Shown in pieces: positions 47,416 to 55,283 of a stretch of 64,000 nt of DNA. Made by a program: the position numbers and the translations under genes. The first letter of the stretch is position 1; the number at the start of each line of letters is the position of its first letter. Source of the stretch: Candidatus Rikenella faecigallinarum (lineage in GTDB: Bacteria; Bacteroidota; Bacteroidia; Bacteroidales; Rikenellaceae); contig DXHL01000021.1 in NCBI GenBank assembly GCA_019113395.1, forward strand, positions 1 through 64,000, in the 5' to 3' direction. Below the pieces are notes generated by a model. The model saw nothing but the letters and a program-made list of their open reading frames with translations, did no database searches and was not told the DNA's origin.

Positions 47416-48072
47416 ATGATACGTTGTACGGACATTCACAAACAATTCGGAACGCTCGAAGTACTGCGGGGCATCGACCTGGAAATTCCAGCCGGGCAGG
47501 TGGCTACGATTGTCGGCCCCAGCGGAGCCGGGAAAACCACGCTGCTGCAGATACTGGGCACCCTCTCGCGCCCGGACCGGGGCAGCGTTGAGATTGCAGG
47601 ACAGGAGACCGGGTCACTGCGCGGAGCCGAACTGGTGCGGCTGCGCAACGAGAAAATTGGCTTTGTGTTCCAGTTTCACCACCTGCTGCCGGAGTTTACG
47701 GCACTCGAAAATGTGATGATACCGGCCCTTATCGCGCACCGTTCGCGTTCGGCAGCCGCCGAACGCGCAGCGATGCTGCTGGAACTGCTCGGCGTAGGTG
47801 ACCGCGCCGACCACAAACCGGCCGCCATGTCGGGCGGGGAGCAACAACGGGTCGCGGTGGCACGAGCCCTGATGAACGAGCCTTCGGTCATTTTTGCAGA
47901 CGAACCGTCGGGCAACCTGGACAGCGCCAACCGCGAGACACTGCATCGGTTGTTTTTCGACCTGCGCGACCGCTTTGGCTACACCTTTGTCATCGTCACC
48001 CACGACAACGAGCTGGCCGCCATGTCCGACCGCCGCATCACGATGCGCGACGGCCTGCTGGTTACGGAGTAG
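47416..48072 (+). CDS. LolD-like ABC transporter ATPase
   Basis: The ATG at 47416 gives 218 residues: [20 protein letters not shown]. Walker A is GPSGAGKTT, the signature is [15 protein letters not shown] and Walker B is VIFADEPSG, with FVIVTHD after it. The family (LolD/MacB/FtsE-type) works with FtsX-like permeases to release lipoproteins or pump substrates. No permease is adjacent; the nearest is the MacB/FtsX-type gene at 52739-53986 on the other strand. It is often annotated lolD, but I cannot prove the role. Confidence 0.88.
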   Translation: MIRCTDIHKQFGTLEVLRGIDLEIPAGQVATIVGPSGAGKTTLLQILGTLSRPDRGSVEIAGQETGSLRGAELVRLRNEKIGFVFQFHHLLPEFTALENVMIPALIAHRSRSAAAERAAMLLELLGVGDRADHKPAAMSGGEQQRVAVARALMNEPSVIFADEPSGNLDSANRETLHRLFFDLRDRFGYTFVIVTHDNELAAMSDRRITMRDGLLVTE

Positions 48073-48119
48073 GCACATACGTGGCTGCACAATTGCTTCT
48101 GACATCTATTTTCTAACCC

Positions 48120-50405
48120 ATGTACCATAAACCATTTCTTCTCGGCACCCTCAGTGCCGTACTGATGGCAGGGACCTTGACGGCCTGCTCATCATCAGCC
48201 TCCACAGCAGAAACTGCTGCTGACCTCACTCAATTCGTAGACCCCACTATCGGTTCGGGTGGACACGGACACGTCTTTGTCGGCGCCAATGTCCCCTTTG
48301 GCGCCGTGCAACTCGGCCCCACCAATATCAGCGAAGGCTGGGACTGGTGTTCGGGCTACCACGCCAGTGACACGACCGTCATCGGTTTTGCCCACACCCA
48401 CCTGAGCGGTACGGGAATCGGAGATAAGGGTGACGTGCTGTTCATGCCGATTACCGGCAGCGTCAGCACTCCTGTGAAAGCAGCCAACTACCTCTCGACC
48501 TACTCGCACGCCAACGAAACGGCTCAGGCCGGATATTACAAGACCCACCTGGACCGCTACGGCATCGACGCCGAGATGACGGCTACAACGCGAACGGGTT
48601 TCCATCGCTATACCTATCCTGCGACCGATTCGGCCGGCATCCTGATAAACCTCTACAAAGGCATCGGATGGGATGCGGCCAGCGAGCTGCAGCTCGTGGC
48701 CGTCAATGACTCGACCGTCGAAGGCTACCGTTTTTCGAAGGGATGGGCTCCGGACGACAGGGTCTATTTTGTGGCTGAATTCTCCCGACCTTTCAAAGCG
48801 CTGACTCTCTATGCCGATACGACACAGGTAGCGGCAAACGGAAAGATGCCAGCCAAAACAGTCATTATTCCGAATGCCTACGGAGTGCTGGATTTCGGGC
48901 CGCTGGCCGACGGGGAACGGATTGAGGCACGGGTAGCAATTTCGGGGGTGAGTGTGGCAGGTGCACGCGCCAACCTGGCTGCCGAGGCTGCGGGCAAGTC
49001 ATTCGATGCGGTGCACGAAGCGGCTCGTGGGGCTTGGAACCGGTTGTTGGGACACATGCGCGTAGAGAGCTGCGATACGGCCCGCCTGCGGACTTTTTAC
49101 ACGGCAGTTTACCACGCTTCGATTTATCCGGCCGTCTTCAACGATGTGACGGGTGAATATCGGGGTGCGGACGGTAAAATCCATCAGGATACGACCGACA
49201 TCTATACCATATTTTCGCTGTGGGACACCTATCGGGCGGCTCACCCGCTCTTTACTATCACGGCACCCGAACGGGTTAGCGGCATGGTAAACAGTTTCGT
49301 GCGGATTTACGAACAGCAGGGGAAGGTGCCGGTATGGCATCTGGCGGGTAATGAAACCGACTGTATGGTGGGGGTCCCGTCGGTACAGGTGATTGCCGAC
49401 GCCATCCTGAAGGGGATTCCCGGCATCGACACCGCCAAGGCCTACGAAGCCATCAAGGCCTATGCCCAACTCGATGACCGGGGGCTGAAACAGGTGCGCG
49501 AACAGGGCTATATCGCAGCCGACCAGGAGGGTGAATCGGTAGCCAAAGCTCTCGAATACTGCATCAGCGACTGGAGCATCGCCCAAGTGGCCAAGCAACT
49601 GGGCCGAACGGACGACTACGAATACTTCCTCGAACGCTCCAAAAACTACCGCCACTATTTCGACACCACGGACTGCTTTATGAAGGGTCGTCTGGCCGAC
49701 GGGTCGTGGCGCACCCCCTTCAACCCCGACTACTCGACCCACCGCGGCGACGATTTCTGCGAAGGAAACGCCTGGCAATACACCTGGATGGTGCCGCACG
49801 ATTTCGAGGGGCTCTTTGCGCTCTTCCCCAGCGAAGCGGCTGCCGAAGCCAAGCTCGACAGCACCTTTACCGTACCCTACAACGGCGGTCCGAACGCTTC
49901 GCCCGACATCTCGGGGCTGATAGGTCAGTACGCACAGGGCAACGAGCCGAACCACTCGACCATCTATGCCTATGCCTACCTCGGCAAACAGTGGAAGACC
50001 GCTCGTTTGGCACGGCAGGTGATGGACGAATACTTCTCTGATACGGTGGACGGCCTGTGCGGGAATGAGGACTGCGGGCAGATGTCCGCCTGGTACGTCT
50101 TCAACGCGCTAGGCTTCTACCCGGCCAACCCCGCCAACGGAGCCTTTGTGCTGGGGAGCCCTGTTTTCGACCGCGTCACCTTCCCGGCGGGGGACGGTAA
50201 GGCATTCACGGTAGTCACCGAAAACAACGGCCCGCAAAACATCTACATCCAGTCGGCTACGCTCAACGGACAGCCCTACGAAAAGGCATACATCACCTAT
50301 CGTGACATTATGGATGGCGGAGAGCTGACCCTCGTGATGGGGCCGACCCCGAACGAGGCGTTCGGGTCGGCCGCCGACGCTCGCCCGCGCTCGGTGATGC
50401 AGTAG
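48120..50405 (+). CDS. GH92 alpha-mannosidase lipoprotein
   Basis: The 761-residue protein starts MYHKPFLLGTLSAVLMAGTL with Cys at about 23 (LTACSS), a lipoprotein signal. GH92 markers are FVDPTIGSGGHGHVFVGANV, FAHTHLSGTGIGDKGDVLFM, GNEPNHSTIYAYAYL and GNEDCGQMSAWYVFNALGFY. Unlike the copy at 19652-22675 it has no extra C-terminal modules. GH92 enzymes remove terminal alpha-mannose. It is convergent with a third GH92 gene. The preceding LolD-like gene ends 47 nt upstream, so co-transcription is possible. Confidence 0.92.
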   Translation: MYHKPFLLGTLSAVLMAGTLTACSSSASTAETAADLTQFVDPTIGSGGHGHVFVGANVPFGAVQLGPTNISEGWDWCSGYHASDTTVIGFAHTHLSGTGIGDKGDVLFMPITGSVSTPVKAANYLSTYSHANETAQAGYYKTHLDRYGIDAEMTATTRTGFHRYTYPATDSAGILINLYKGIGWDAASELQLVAVNDSTVEGYRFSKGWAPDDRVYFVAEFSRPFKALTLYADTTQVAANGKMPAKTVIIPNAYGVLDFGPLADGERIEARVAISGVSVAGARANLAAEAAGKSFDAVHEAARGAWNRLLGHMRVESCDTARLRTFYTAVYHASIYPAVFNDVTGEYRGADGKIHQDTTDIYTIFSLWDTYRAAHPLFTITAPERVSGMVNSFVRIYEQQGKVPVWHLAGNETDCMVGVPSVQVIADAILKGIPGIDTAKAYEAIKAYAQLDDRGLKQVREQGYIAADQEGESVAKALEYCISDWSIAQVAKQLGRTDDYEYFLERSKNYRHYFDTTDCFMKGRLADGSWRTPFNPDYSTHRGDDFCEGNAWQYTWMVPHDFEGLFALFPSEAAAEAKLDSTFTVPYNGGPNASPDISGLIGQYAQGNEPNHSTIYAYAYLGKQWKTARLARQVMDEYFSDTVDGLCGNEDCGQMSAWYVFNALGFYPANPANGAFVLGSPVFDRVTFPAGDGKAFTVVTENNGPQNIYIQSATLNGQPYEKAYITYRDIMDGGELTLVMGPTPNEAFGSAADARPRSVMQ

Positions 50406-50419
50406 CCTGCCGCCTCTGC

Positions 50420-50471
50420 AAAAGGGAAGGGGTCGGAATGCAACCGGTTGCATTCCGACCCCTTCCCTTTT
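50420..50471. terminator. bidirectional terminator between two GH92 genes
   Basis: A perfect 52-nt palindrome centred at 50445/50446 with AAAA and TTTT ends lies between the convergent stops at 50405 and 50492. It should terminate both transcripts. Confidence 0.9.
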
Positions 50472-50491
50472 ATAGCCTACCGGGCACGCCC

Positions 50492-52690
50492 CTACTCCGC
50501 CATCGTCAGCTCCAACACCCCGCCCCGCACGATGTCATCCCAGGTCAGGAATGGCGTCCCGAGCGCCTGTCCGTTCAGTTTCATCTGTGCTATGCGATAC
50601 CGCTCGGCCGAGACTCCCGGGGCACGCACCGTAAAGGTCTTGCCACTGGGCAGGTGAATCACCGACTCCTCGAACAGCGGCGTTCCAATGGCATAATTGA
50701 GGCTCACGGGGTCCACGGGATAGAACCCCATGGCACTGAAGACATACCAGGCGGACATCTGCCCGCAGTCCTCGTTGCCGCAGAGGCCGTCGGGACGGTC
50801 CGAATATTGTGTGCGCATAATCTGCGACACATACTGCTGGGTCTTTTCGGGCTTCCCGATGTAGTTATAGAGGTAGGCCACATGATGCGACGGCTCGTTC
50901 CCGTGCGCATACTGCCCTATCATCCCCGTGCTGAAAATCGGCAACGTATCCTTCTCCGACGGGTAAAGCGTAAACATCTCGTCCAACCGTTTTTCGAACT
51001 GCGCGGGACCCCGCATCAACCGAATCAACCCCTCGACATCCTGCGGCACGGCCCACAGATACTGCCACCCGTTGCTTTCGGTAATGTGGCGGGTGTAGGC
51101 CTTCGGGTCGAAAGCGGGCACCCACTCCCCATTGGCCAGTCGCGGCTGCATAAAGCCCGATGCGGGTTGGAAAAGGTTCATGTAGTTTTTCGAACGCACG
51201 ATAAACTCGTTGTAAATCTCATCTTCACCCAAATGCCGCGCCAGTTGGGCGATACAGTAGTCGTCGTAGGCATATTCGAGGGTTTTGGAGAGCGACTCCC
51301 CTTCCATGTCGGCCGGGACATACCCAAACTGTTTGTAAAGACCGATAGCGCGATAGTCGTCGCGGTTGGCCGTCGCCACACAGGCCGCCAGCGCCCGCCG
51401 TGCCAACGTGTCGGGCAGAACGCCTTTCAGGGCAGCCTCCGCCAGCACCGGCACCGCATGGTAGCCTATCATCATGTCGGTTTCGTTGCCCCACAACGGC
51501 CACACGGGCAGCATCCCGTGCTGGTCATGGAAGTTCAGCATCGAAACTGCCATGTCGCGCACCCGAGCCGGGTGCACGAAGGTGTAGAGCGGATGCGCCG
51601 CCCGATAGGTGTCCCACAGCGAGAAGGTCGAATAGTTGCGTGTGCTGTCCGTGGCGCGGTGCACCTGCCCGTCAGGACCGAAGTAACGGCCGTCCACATC
51701 GTCAAACAGCGTCGGAGCCAGCATCGTCCGATAGAGTGCCGTATAAAAGGCTGTCCGTTCGGCCTCCGTGCCTCCGCGCACCTCAATCTTCGCCAGTTCC
51801 CGATTCCAGAGCGTCTGTTGCGCCGAGCGCACGCTGTCAAAGGCAAAGGTCGGCATCTCGGCCGCCAGATTTTTCCGTGCTCCCTCGATATCCACGGCCG
51901 AAATCGCCGTGCGGACCAACACGGGGTCACCCCCCTGCGTATCGAAGACAAACCGCCCTACATGGCTTTTAATACCATTGTAGGCCGTGTCGGCATGCAC
52001 GGAGGTCACCGTATCAATCGCATACGAGGTAAAGGGTTGCGAAAACTGCGCCACGAAATAGACCCGTTGGTCGCGAGCCCATCCCTCGGAGAGACGGTAC
52101 CCCTCCACGGTGCGGTCGTCCACCACCCGCAACTCCGAACCCATCGTGTAGTCCCAGTTCATGTGCTTGGCCAGGTTCAGGAAGACGGTTGCCTCCGCAC
52201 TCTTCGGAAAGGAGTATCGCTGCATGCCGCACCGCTCGGTGGCCACCAGTTCGACCTGCGTATCGTAATCCGCCAGCCACACACTGTAATACCCCGCCTC
52301 GGCCTCTTCGCGGTCGTGGCTGAAGGTGGAATAGACGCCCAACTCGCCCGTTCCCCGCTTGAAAGGCGGTACGGCAGGCATATAACTAATGTCGTAGAGG
52401 TCTCCCGCTCCGGTCCCGCTCAGGTGGGTATGCGAAAATCCGGCAATCGTCGTATCGGGCCAGAAATAGCCCGCAATACGGTCCCATCCGCTGGTCCCGT
52501 TGTCGGGCGAGAGCTGCACCATCCCGAACGGGGCACTCACCCCCGGATAGACATTTCCCGGCCCGTCCGTACCAATCAGCGGATTGACCATCGCCACCAA
52601 ATCGTTTTTCGGAGCCACCGCGCTCTGACACGCTGCCAGCCCCACCGTCAGGGCCGCCGCAGCAACCCCGCAAAATTGTTGTATCTTCAT
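50492..52690 (-). CDS. GH92 alpha-mannosidase lipoprotein
   Basis: The 732-residue protein starts MKIQQFCGVAAAALTVGLAA with Cys at 21 (LAACQS), a lipoprotein signal. GH92 markers are MVNPLIGTDGPGNVYPGVSA, FSHTHLSGTGAGDLYD, GNEPSHHVAYLYNYI and GNEDCGQMSAWYVFSAMGFY. It ends without added modules. It follows the ABC permease gene on the same strand by 48 nt, so the two may be one transcript. The antisense strand carries a long open frame that I regard as a shadow. Confidence 0.92.
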   Translation of the reverse strand: MKIQQFCGVAAAALTVGLAACQSAVAPKNDLVAMVNPLIGTDGPGNVYPGVSAPFGMVQLSPDNGTSGWDRIAGYFWPDTTIAGFSHTHLSGTGAGDLYDISYMPAVPPFKRGTGELGVYSTFSHDREEAEAGYYSVWLADYDTQVELVATERCGMQRYSFPKSAEATVFLNLAKHMNWDYTMGSELRVVDDRTVEGYRLSEGWARDQRVYFVAQFSQPFTSYAIDTVTSVHADTAYNGIKSHVGRFVFDTQGGDPVLVRTAISAVDIEGARKNLAAEMPTFAFDSVRSAQQTLWNRELAKIEVRGGTEAERTAFYTALYRTMLAPTLFDDVDGRYFGPDGQVHRATDSTRNYSTFSLWDTYRAAHPLYTFVHPARVRDMAVSMLNFHDQHGMLPVWPLWGNETDMMIGYHAVPVLAEAALKGVLPDTLARRALAACVATANRDDYRAIGLYKQFGYVPADMEGESLSKTLEYAYDDYCIAQLARHLGEDEIYNEFIVRSKNYMNLFQPASGFMQPRLANGEWVPAFDPKAYTRHITESNGWQYLWAVPQDVEGLIRLMRGPAQFEKRLDEMFTLYPSEKDTLPIFSTGMIGQYAHGNEPSHHVAYLYNYIGKPEKTQQYVSQIMRTQYSDRPDGLCGNEDCGQMSAWYVFSAMGFYPVDPVSLNYAIGTPLFEESVIHLPSGKTFTVRAPGVSAERYRIAQMKLNGQALGTPFLTWDDIVRGGVLELTMAE

Positions 52691-52738
52691 TGTAAGTTTG
52701 GGTTTTTCAGATTAAGCATGCCCCGCGCGAACCACGTA

Positions 52739-53986
52739 TCAGCTGTGGAAGATGGCCTTCACCGGTTCCATGCGCGAAGCCATCCACGCCGGGAAAAATC
52801 CCGCCACGGCTCCCACCACCGACGAAATCACCAGTCCCAACGCCACATTGCCCAGGGTCAGCACTATCGTAAAGTCGGTCACGGCATTGACCACCGTCAC
52901 CCCGGCAAAAATCAGAAGCAGTCCAATTATCCCCCCCACGACGGACAACAGCACCGCCTCGAAAACATACTGAAACAGGATAAAGTAAGGTCGTGCCCCG
53001 AGTGCCTTTTGAATCCCAATTTGGGGCGTCCGCTCTCGCACCGACACGAACATGATGTTGGCCACTCCGAATCCACCGACCAGAATCGAGAAAATCCCGA
53101 TAATCCCGCCGGCATAGCCGATTTTCCGGAACATATCGTCCAGCATGTTGCTGACGATGCTCAGCTCATTGACGGCAAAGTTATCTTCGGCCTGCGGTTT
53201 GAGCCTTCTGAGCCGCCGCATCAGGGAGGTCACTTCGGCCTTCAAATCATCGACACTCCCTCCGTCGGGTCCCTTAATCATCATCTCGTTCGAGGACCAC
53301 CGCAAATTGACAAACGTGCGTGCCAGGGTCAGCGGTATCACCACATTATCGTCCATGCTGAGCCCCATCACATTGCTCCCCGACTTCTCCATCACCCCGA
53401 TAACGGTCAGTTTCGTCGAGCCAATGCGCATCTCGCGTCCCACGGGGTTCTCACCCGGGAAGAGTTCGTTGGCCACCATATACCCAATCAGGGCCACCCG
53501 CGCCCCATGTTCGGCCTCGAACGGGGTAAAGTAGCGCCCCTCGACCACCTCGCAACTGCGAATCGCATTGTAGTCATAGGTTACTCCCATAATCCCGGCC
53601 CGCTCGACATAATAGGGTCCGTTCTTCACGGTTCGGGTAAAGGAGGTCATAAAGGCCACGGCCTCGGTCCCCGACAGCAGACGGCTCACCTCGTTAAATT
53701 CATCGAGGCTCACCTCCGGCCGGTTGTAATACTTCCACCACTCCCCAAAGCCGTCCCAGGGCCATTTCCCCACGTAAAGCGTATTGCTCCCCAGGGTATT
53801 GACCGTCTGGCGAATCTTAATCTCCATCGAATCAACCAGCGTAAAGACCGTGATAATCGCAAAAATCCCTATCGTAATCCCAAACAACGACAGAGCCGTC
53901 CGCAATTTGTTAATCACGACGTTCTCCAGCGCCATTCGGCCGCTCTGATAGACTTGTCCGAGGGTATACAGCGTTTTCCGCAACAT
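52739..53986 (-). CDS. MacB/FtsX-type ABC transporter permease
   Basis: The ATG at 53986 gives 415 residues starting MLRKTLYTLGQVYQSGRMAL; an ATG at 54010 would add 8 residues. One helix (TALSLFGITIGIFAIITVFT) is followed by a MacB periplasmic core domain (about 45-270) and three C-terminal helices (GIIGIFSILVGGFGVANIMF onwards, VRERTPQIGIQKALGARPYF is the coupling helix). These proteins move lipoproteins, peptides or drugs. No ATPase gene is adjacent; the LolD-like gene at 47416-48072 is the nearest candidate. A TAAATTTG box lies at 54028-54021 on the minus strand. Confidence 0.9.
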   Translation of the reverse strand: MLRKTLYTLGQVYQSGRMALENVVINKLRTALSLFGITIGIFAIITVFTLVDSMEIKIRQTVNTLGSNTLYVGKWPWDGFGEWWKYYNRPEVSLDEFNEVSRLLSGTEAVAFMTSFTRTVKNGPYYVERAGIMGVTYDYNAIRSCEVVEGRYFTPFEAEHGARVALIGYMVANELFPGENPVGREMRIGSTKLTVIGVMEKSGSNVMGLSMDDNVVIPLTLARTFVNLRWSSNEMMIKGPDGGSVDDLKAEVTSLMRRLRRLKPQAEDNFAVNELSIVSNMLDDMFRKIGYAGGIIGIFSILVGGFGVANIMFVSVRERTPQIGIQKALGARPYFILFQYVFEAVLLSVVGGIIGLLLIFAGVTVVNAVTDFTIVLTLGNVALGLVISSVVGAVAGFFPAWMASRMEPVKAIFHS

Positions 53987-54035
53987 GAAAGAATAAATGC
54001 CCGCACGCATGACGGGAGGTCAAATTTAACTATTT

Positions 54036-54066
54036 TTTGCGATTCACAGGGCTTTCCCTACCTTTG
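54036..54066 (+). promoter_or_regulatory. promoter for plsY
   Basis: A TTTG at 54036-54039 and TACCTTTG at 54059-54066 are separated by exactly 19 bp, a full consensus match. The leader to the plsY ATG at 54176 would be about 105 nt, with nothing obvious in it. Confidence 0.75.
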
Positions 54067-54175
54067 CAGGAGTGAAACACGGATAAACCGACCCCGTCAC
54101 ACCCGCCTCTCCCCGGCAGGCACTGCTTACGGCTGTTTATCCCTATTGAGGTGTTCCCCCAATTTGCCCCATATC

Positions 54176-54811
54176 ATGACCTGGATAGTCATTTGCCTTC
54201 TGCTCATAGCCGGCTATCTGCTGGGGTCCATCCCCAGCGCCGTGTGGATTGGCCGCTGGTTCTACCATACCGATGTCCGCGACTACGGCAGCCACAATGC
54301 CGGTGCCACAAATACACTACGGGTACTGGGACGACGAGCCGCCCTGCCGGTATTCCTTATCGATGCGGCCAAAGGCTATGCCGCCGTGATGCTCTCCCAC
54401 CTGACACCGCTCGAGGGAGATGCCCTTTTCTTCCTGAAAATAGGCCTGACCGCAACAGCCATTCTGGGACATATTTTCCCCCTCTTCGCCCACTTCAAAG
54501 GAGGGAAAGGGGTAGCTACCATGGCCGGGTGTATGCTGGCCATTGCACCCATTCCCATGCTGATGGCTCTGGCCACCTTTTTCATTGTACTGGCTATAAG
54601 CCACTATGTCTCGCTGGGTTCGATGACAGGCGGGGTTCTCTTCCCGTTCTATATTGCCATCATCAACGGCTGGGCTCCCTATAAAATTGGATTCGGAGTA
54701 CTGGTCGCAGTCGTCCTGCTGATTACCCACCGCAAAAACATCAAACGGTTGCGCGAAGGAAACGAGAACAAGACCTATCTCTTTTGGCGCCGTCCGCAGC
54801 AGCCCCAATAA
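54176..54811 (+). CDS. plsY: acyl-phosphate:glycerol-3-phosphate acyltransferase
   Basis: The ATG at 54176 gives 211 residues starting MTWIVICLLLIAGYLLGSIP. An open frame runs far upstream (to 50438) but is antisense to other genes. Motifs are SIPSAVWIGRWFYHTDVRDY and SHNAGATNTLRVLGRRA, then HIFPLFAHFKGGKGVATMAG. PlsY is an inner membrane protein that puts the first acyl chain on glycerol-3-phosphate from acyl-phosphate (made by PlsX). It is transcribed alone from the promoter above. Confidence 0.96.
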   Translation: MTWIVICLLLIAGYLLGSIPSAVWIGRWFYHTDVRDYGSHNAGATNTLRVLGRRAALPVFLIDAAKGYAAVMLSHLTPLEGDALFFLKIGLTATAILGHIFPLFAHFKGGKGVATMAGCMLAIAPIPMLMALATFFIVLAISHYVSLGSMTGGVLFPFYIAIINGWAPYKIGFGVLVAVVLLITHRKNIKRLREGNENKTYLFWRRPQQPQ

Positions 54812-54839
54812 TCCGACCCATGCTCAAACGGCGTGCACT

Positions 54840-55130
54840 CCTTGTAGCCTGACAGGCATTGCAAGCAATTCGCATTCCATTGGATATACAGTTCGGCTAT
54901 AATGCCGAGCGGCATCCGCAGCCCGTTAAGGTTTTCAGGCTGAAGCCGGCGGAGATTGGGGCAGAGCCTCCTCGGCTGGAGTGCCCAGCGGCACCGACAA
55001 CGACAACTGTCGTCAGCCCGAAAATTCCACAGCACCGGGTTGCTGAAGCAACCCGTCGGTCATGCGCCCAGCGGCGCTGCCGCTCGAGGTCGTCGCCGAC
55101 CGAAAAAGCAACGCATCTTTCAGGCACGAT
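54840..55130 (-). repeat. structured intergenic sequence with hairpins
   Basis: No gene is visible in 54812-55283. The stretch holds several inverted repeats, for example GGGTTGCT-GA-AGCAACCC near 55037-55054 and ACGACA-AC-TGTCGT near 54999-55012, and two copies of GCCGCTGGGC on the minus strand. In that orientation it resembles the elements at 19231-19500 (GCCGCTGG, then a GGTTGC hairpin). It could be a dispersed repeat or a decayed small RNA. Confidence 0.4.
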
Positions 55131-55224
55131 TTAGACCGCATTGGGCACCATACATCCTATTGCGACAGCCGTGCAGACCATAGCCCCCCTGCAAAAGAGA
55201 CACAACCGCCTCCAAAAACGTCAA

Positions 55225-55256
55225 GCGCGCGTCCACCCCAGAGGATGGACGCGCGC
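55225..55256 (-). terminator. terminator after EF-G paralogue gene
   Basis: A perfect 11-bp stem (55225-55235 with 55246-55256), very GC-rich, lies 28 nt past the stop at 55284. On the minus strand the stem is followed by TTGACGTTTTT, a displaced T-tract. Confidence 0.7.
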
Positions 55257-55283
55257 CAAACATAACAAACTACAGGAAAAATC

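Noticed and set aside
50438..54175. Open frame of about 1250 codons on the plus strand, in phase with plsY
   Set aside because: It is antisense to a GH92 gene and an ABC permease gene with clear motifs. Its translation is rich in His, Arg and Pro and has no recognisable domain. GC-rich third positions produce such shadows.
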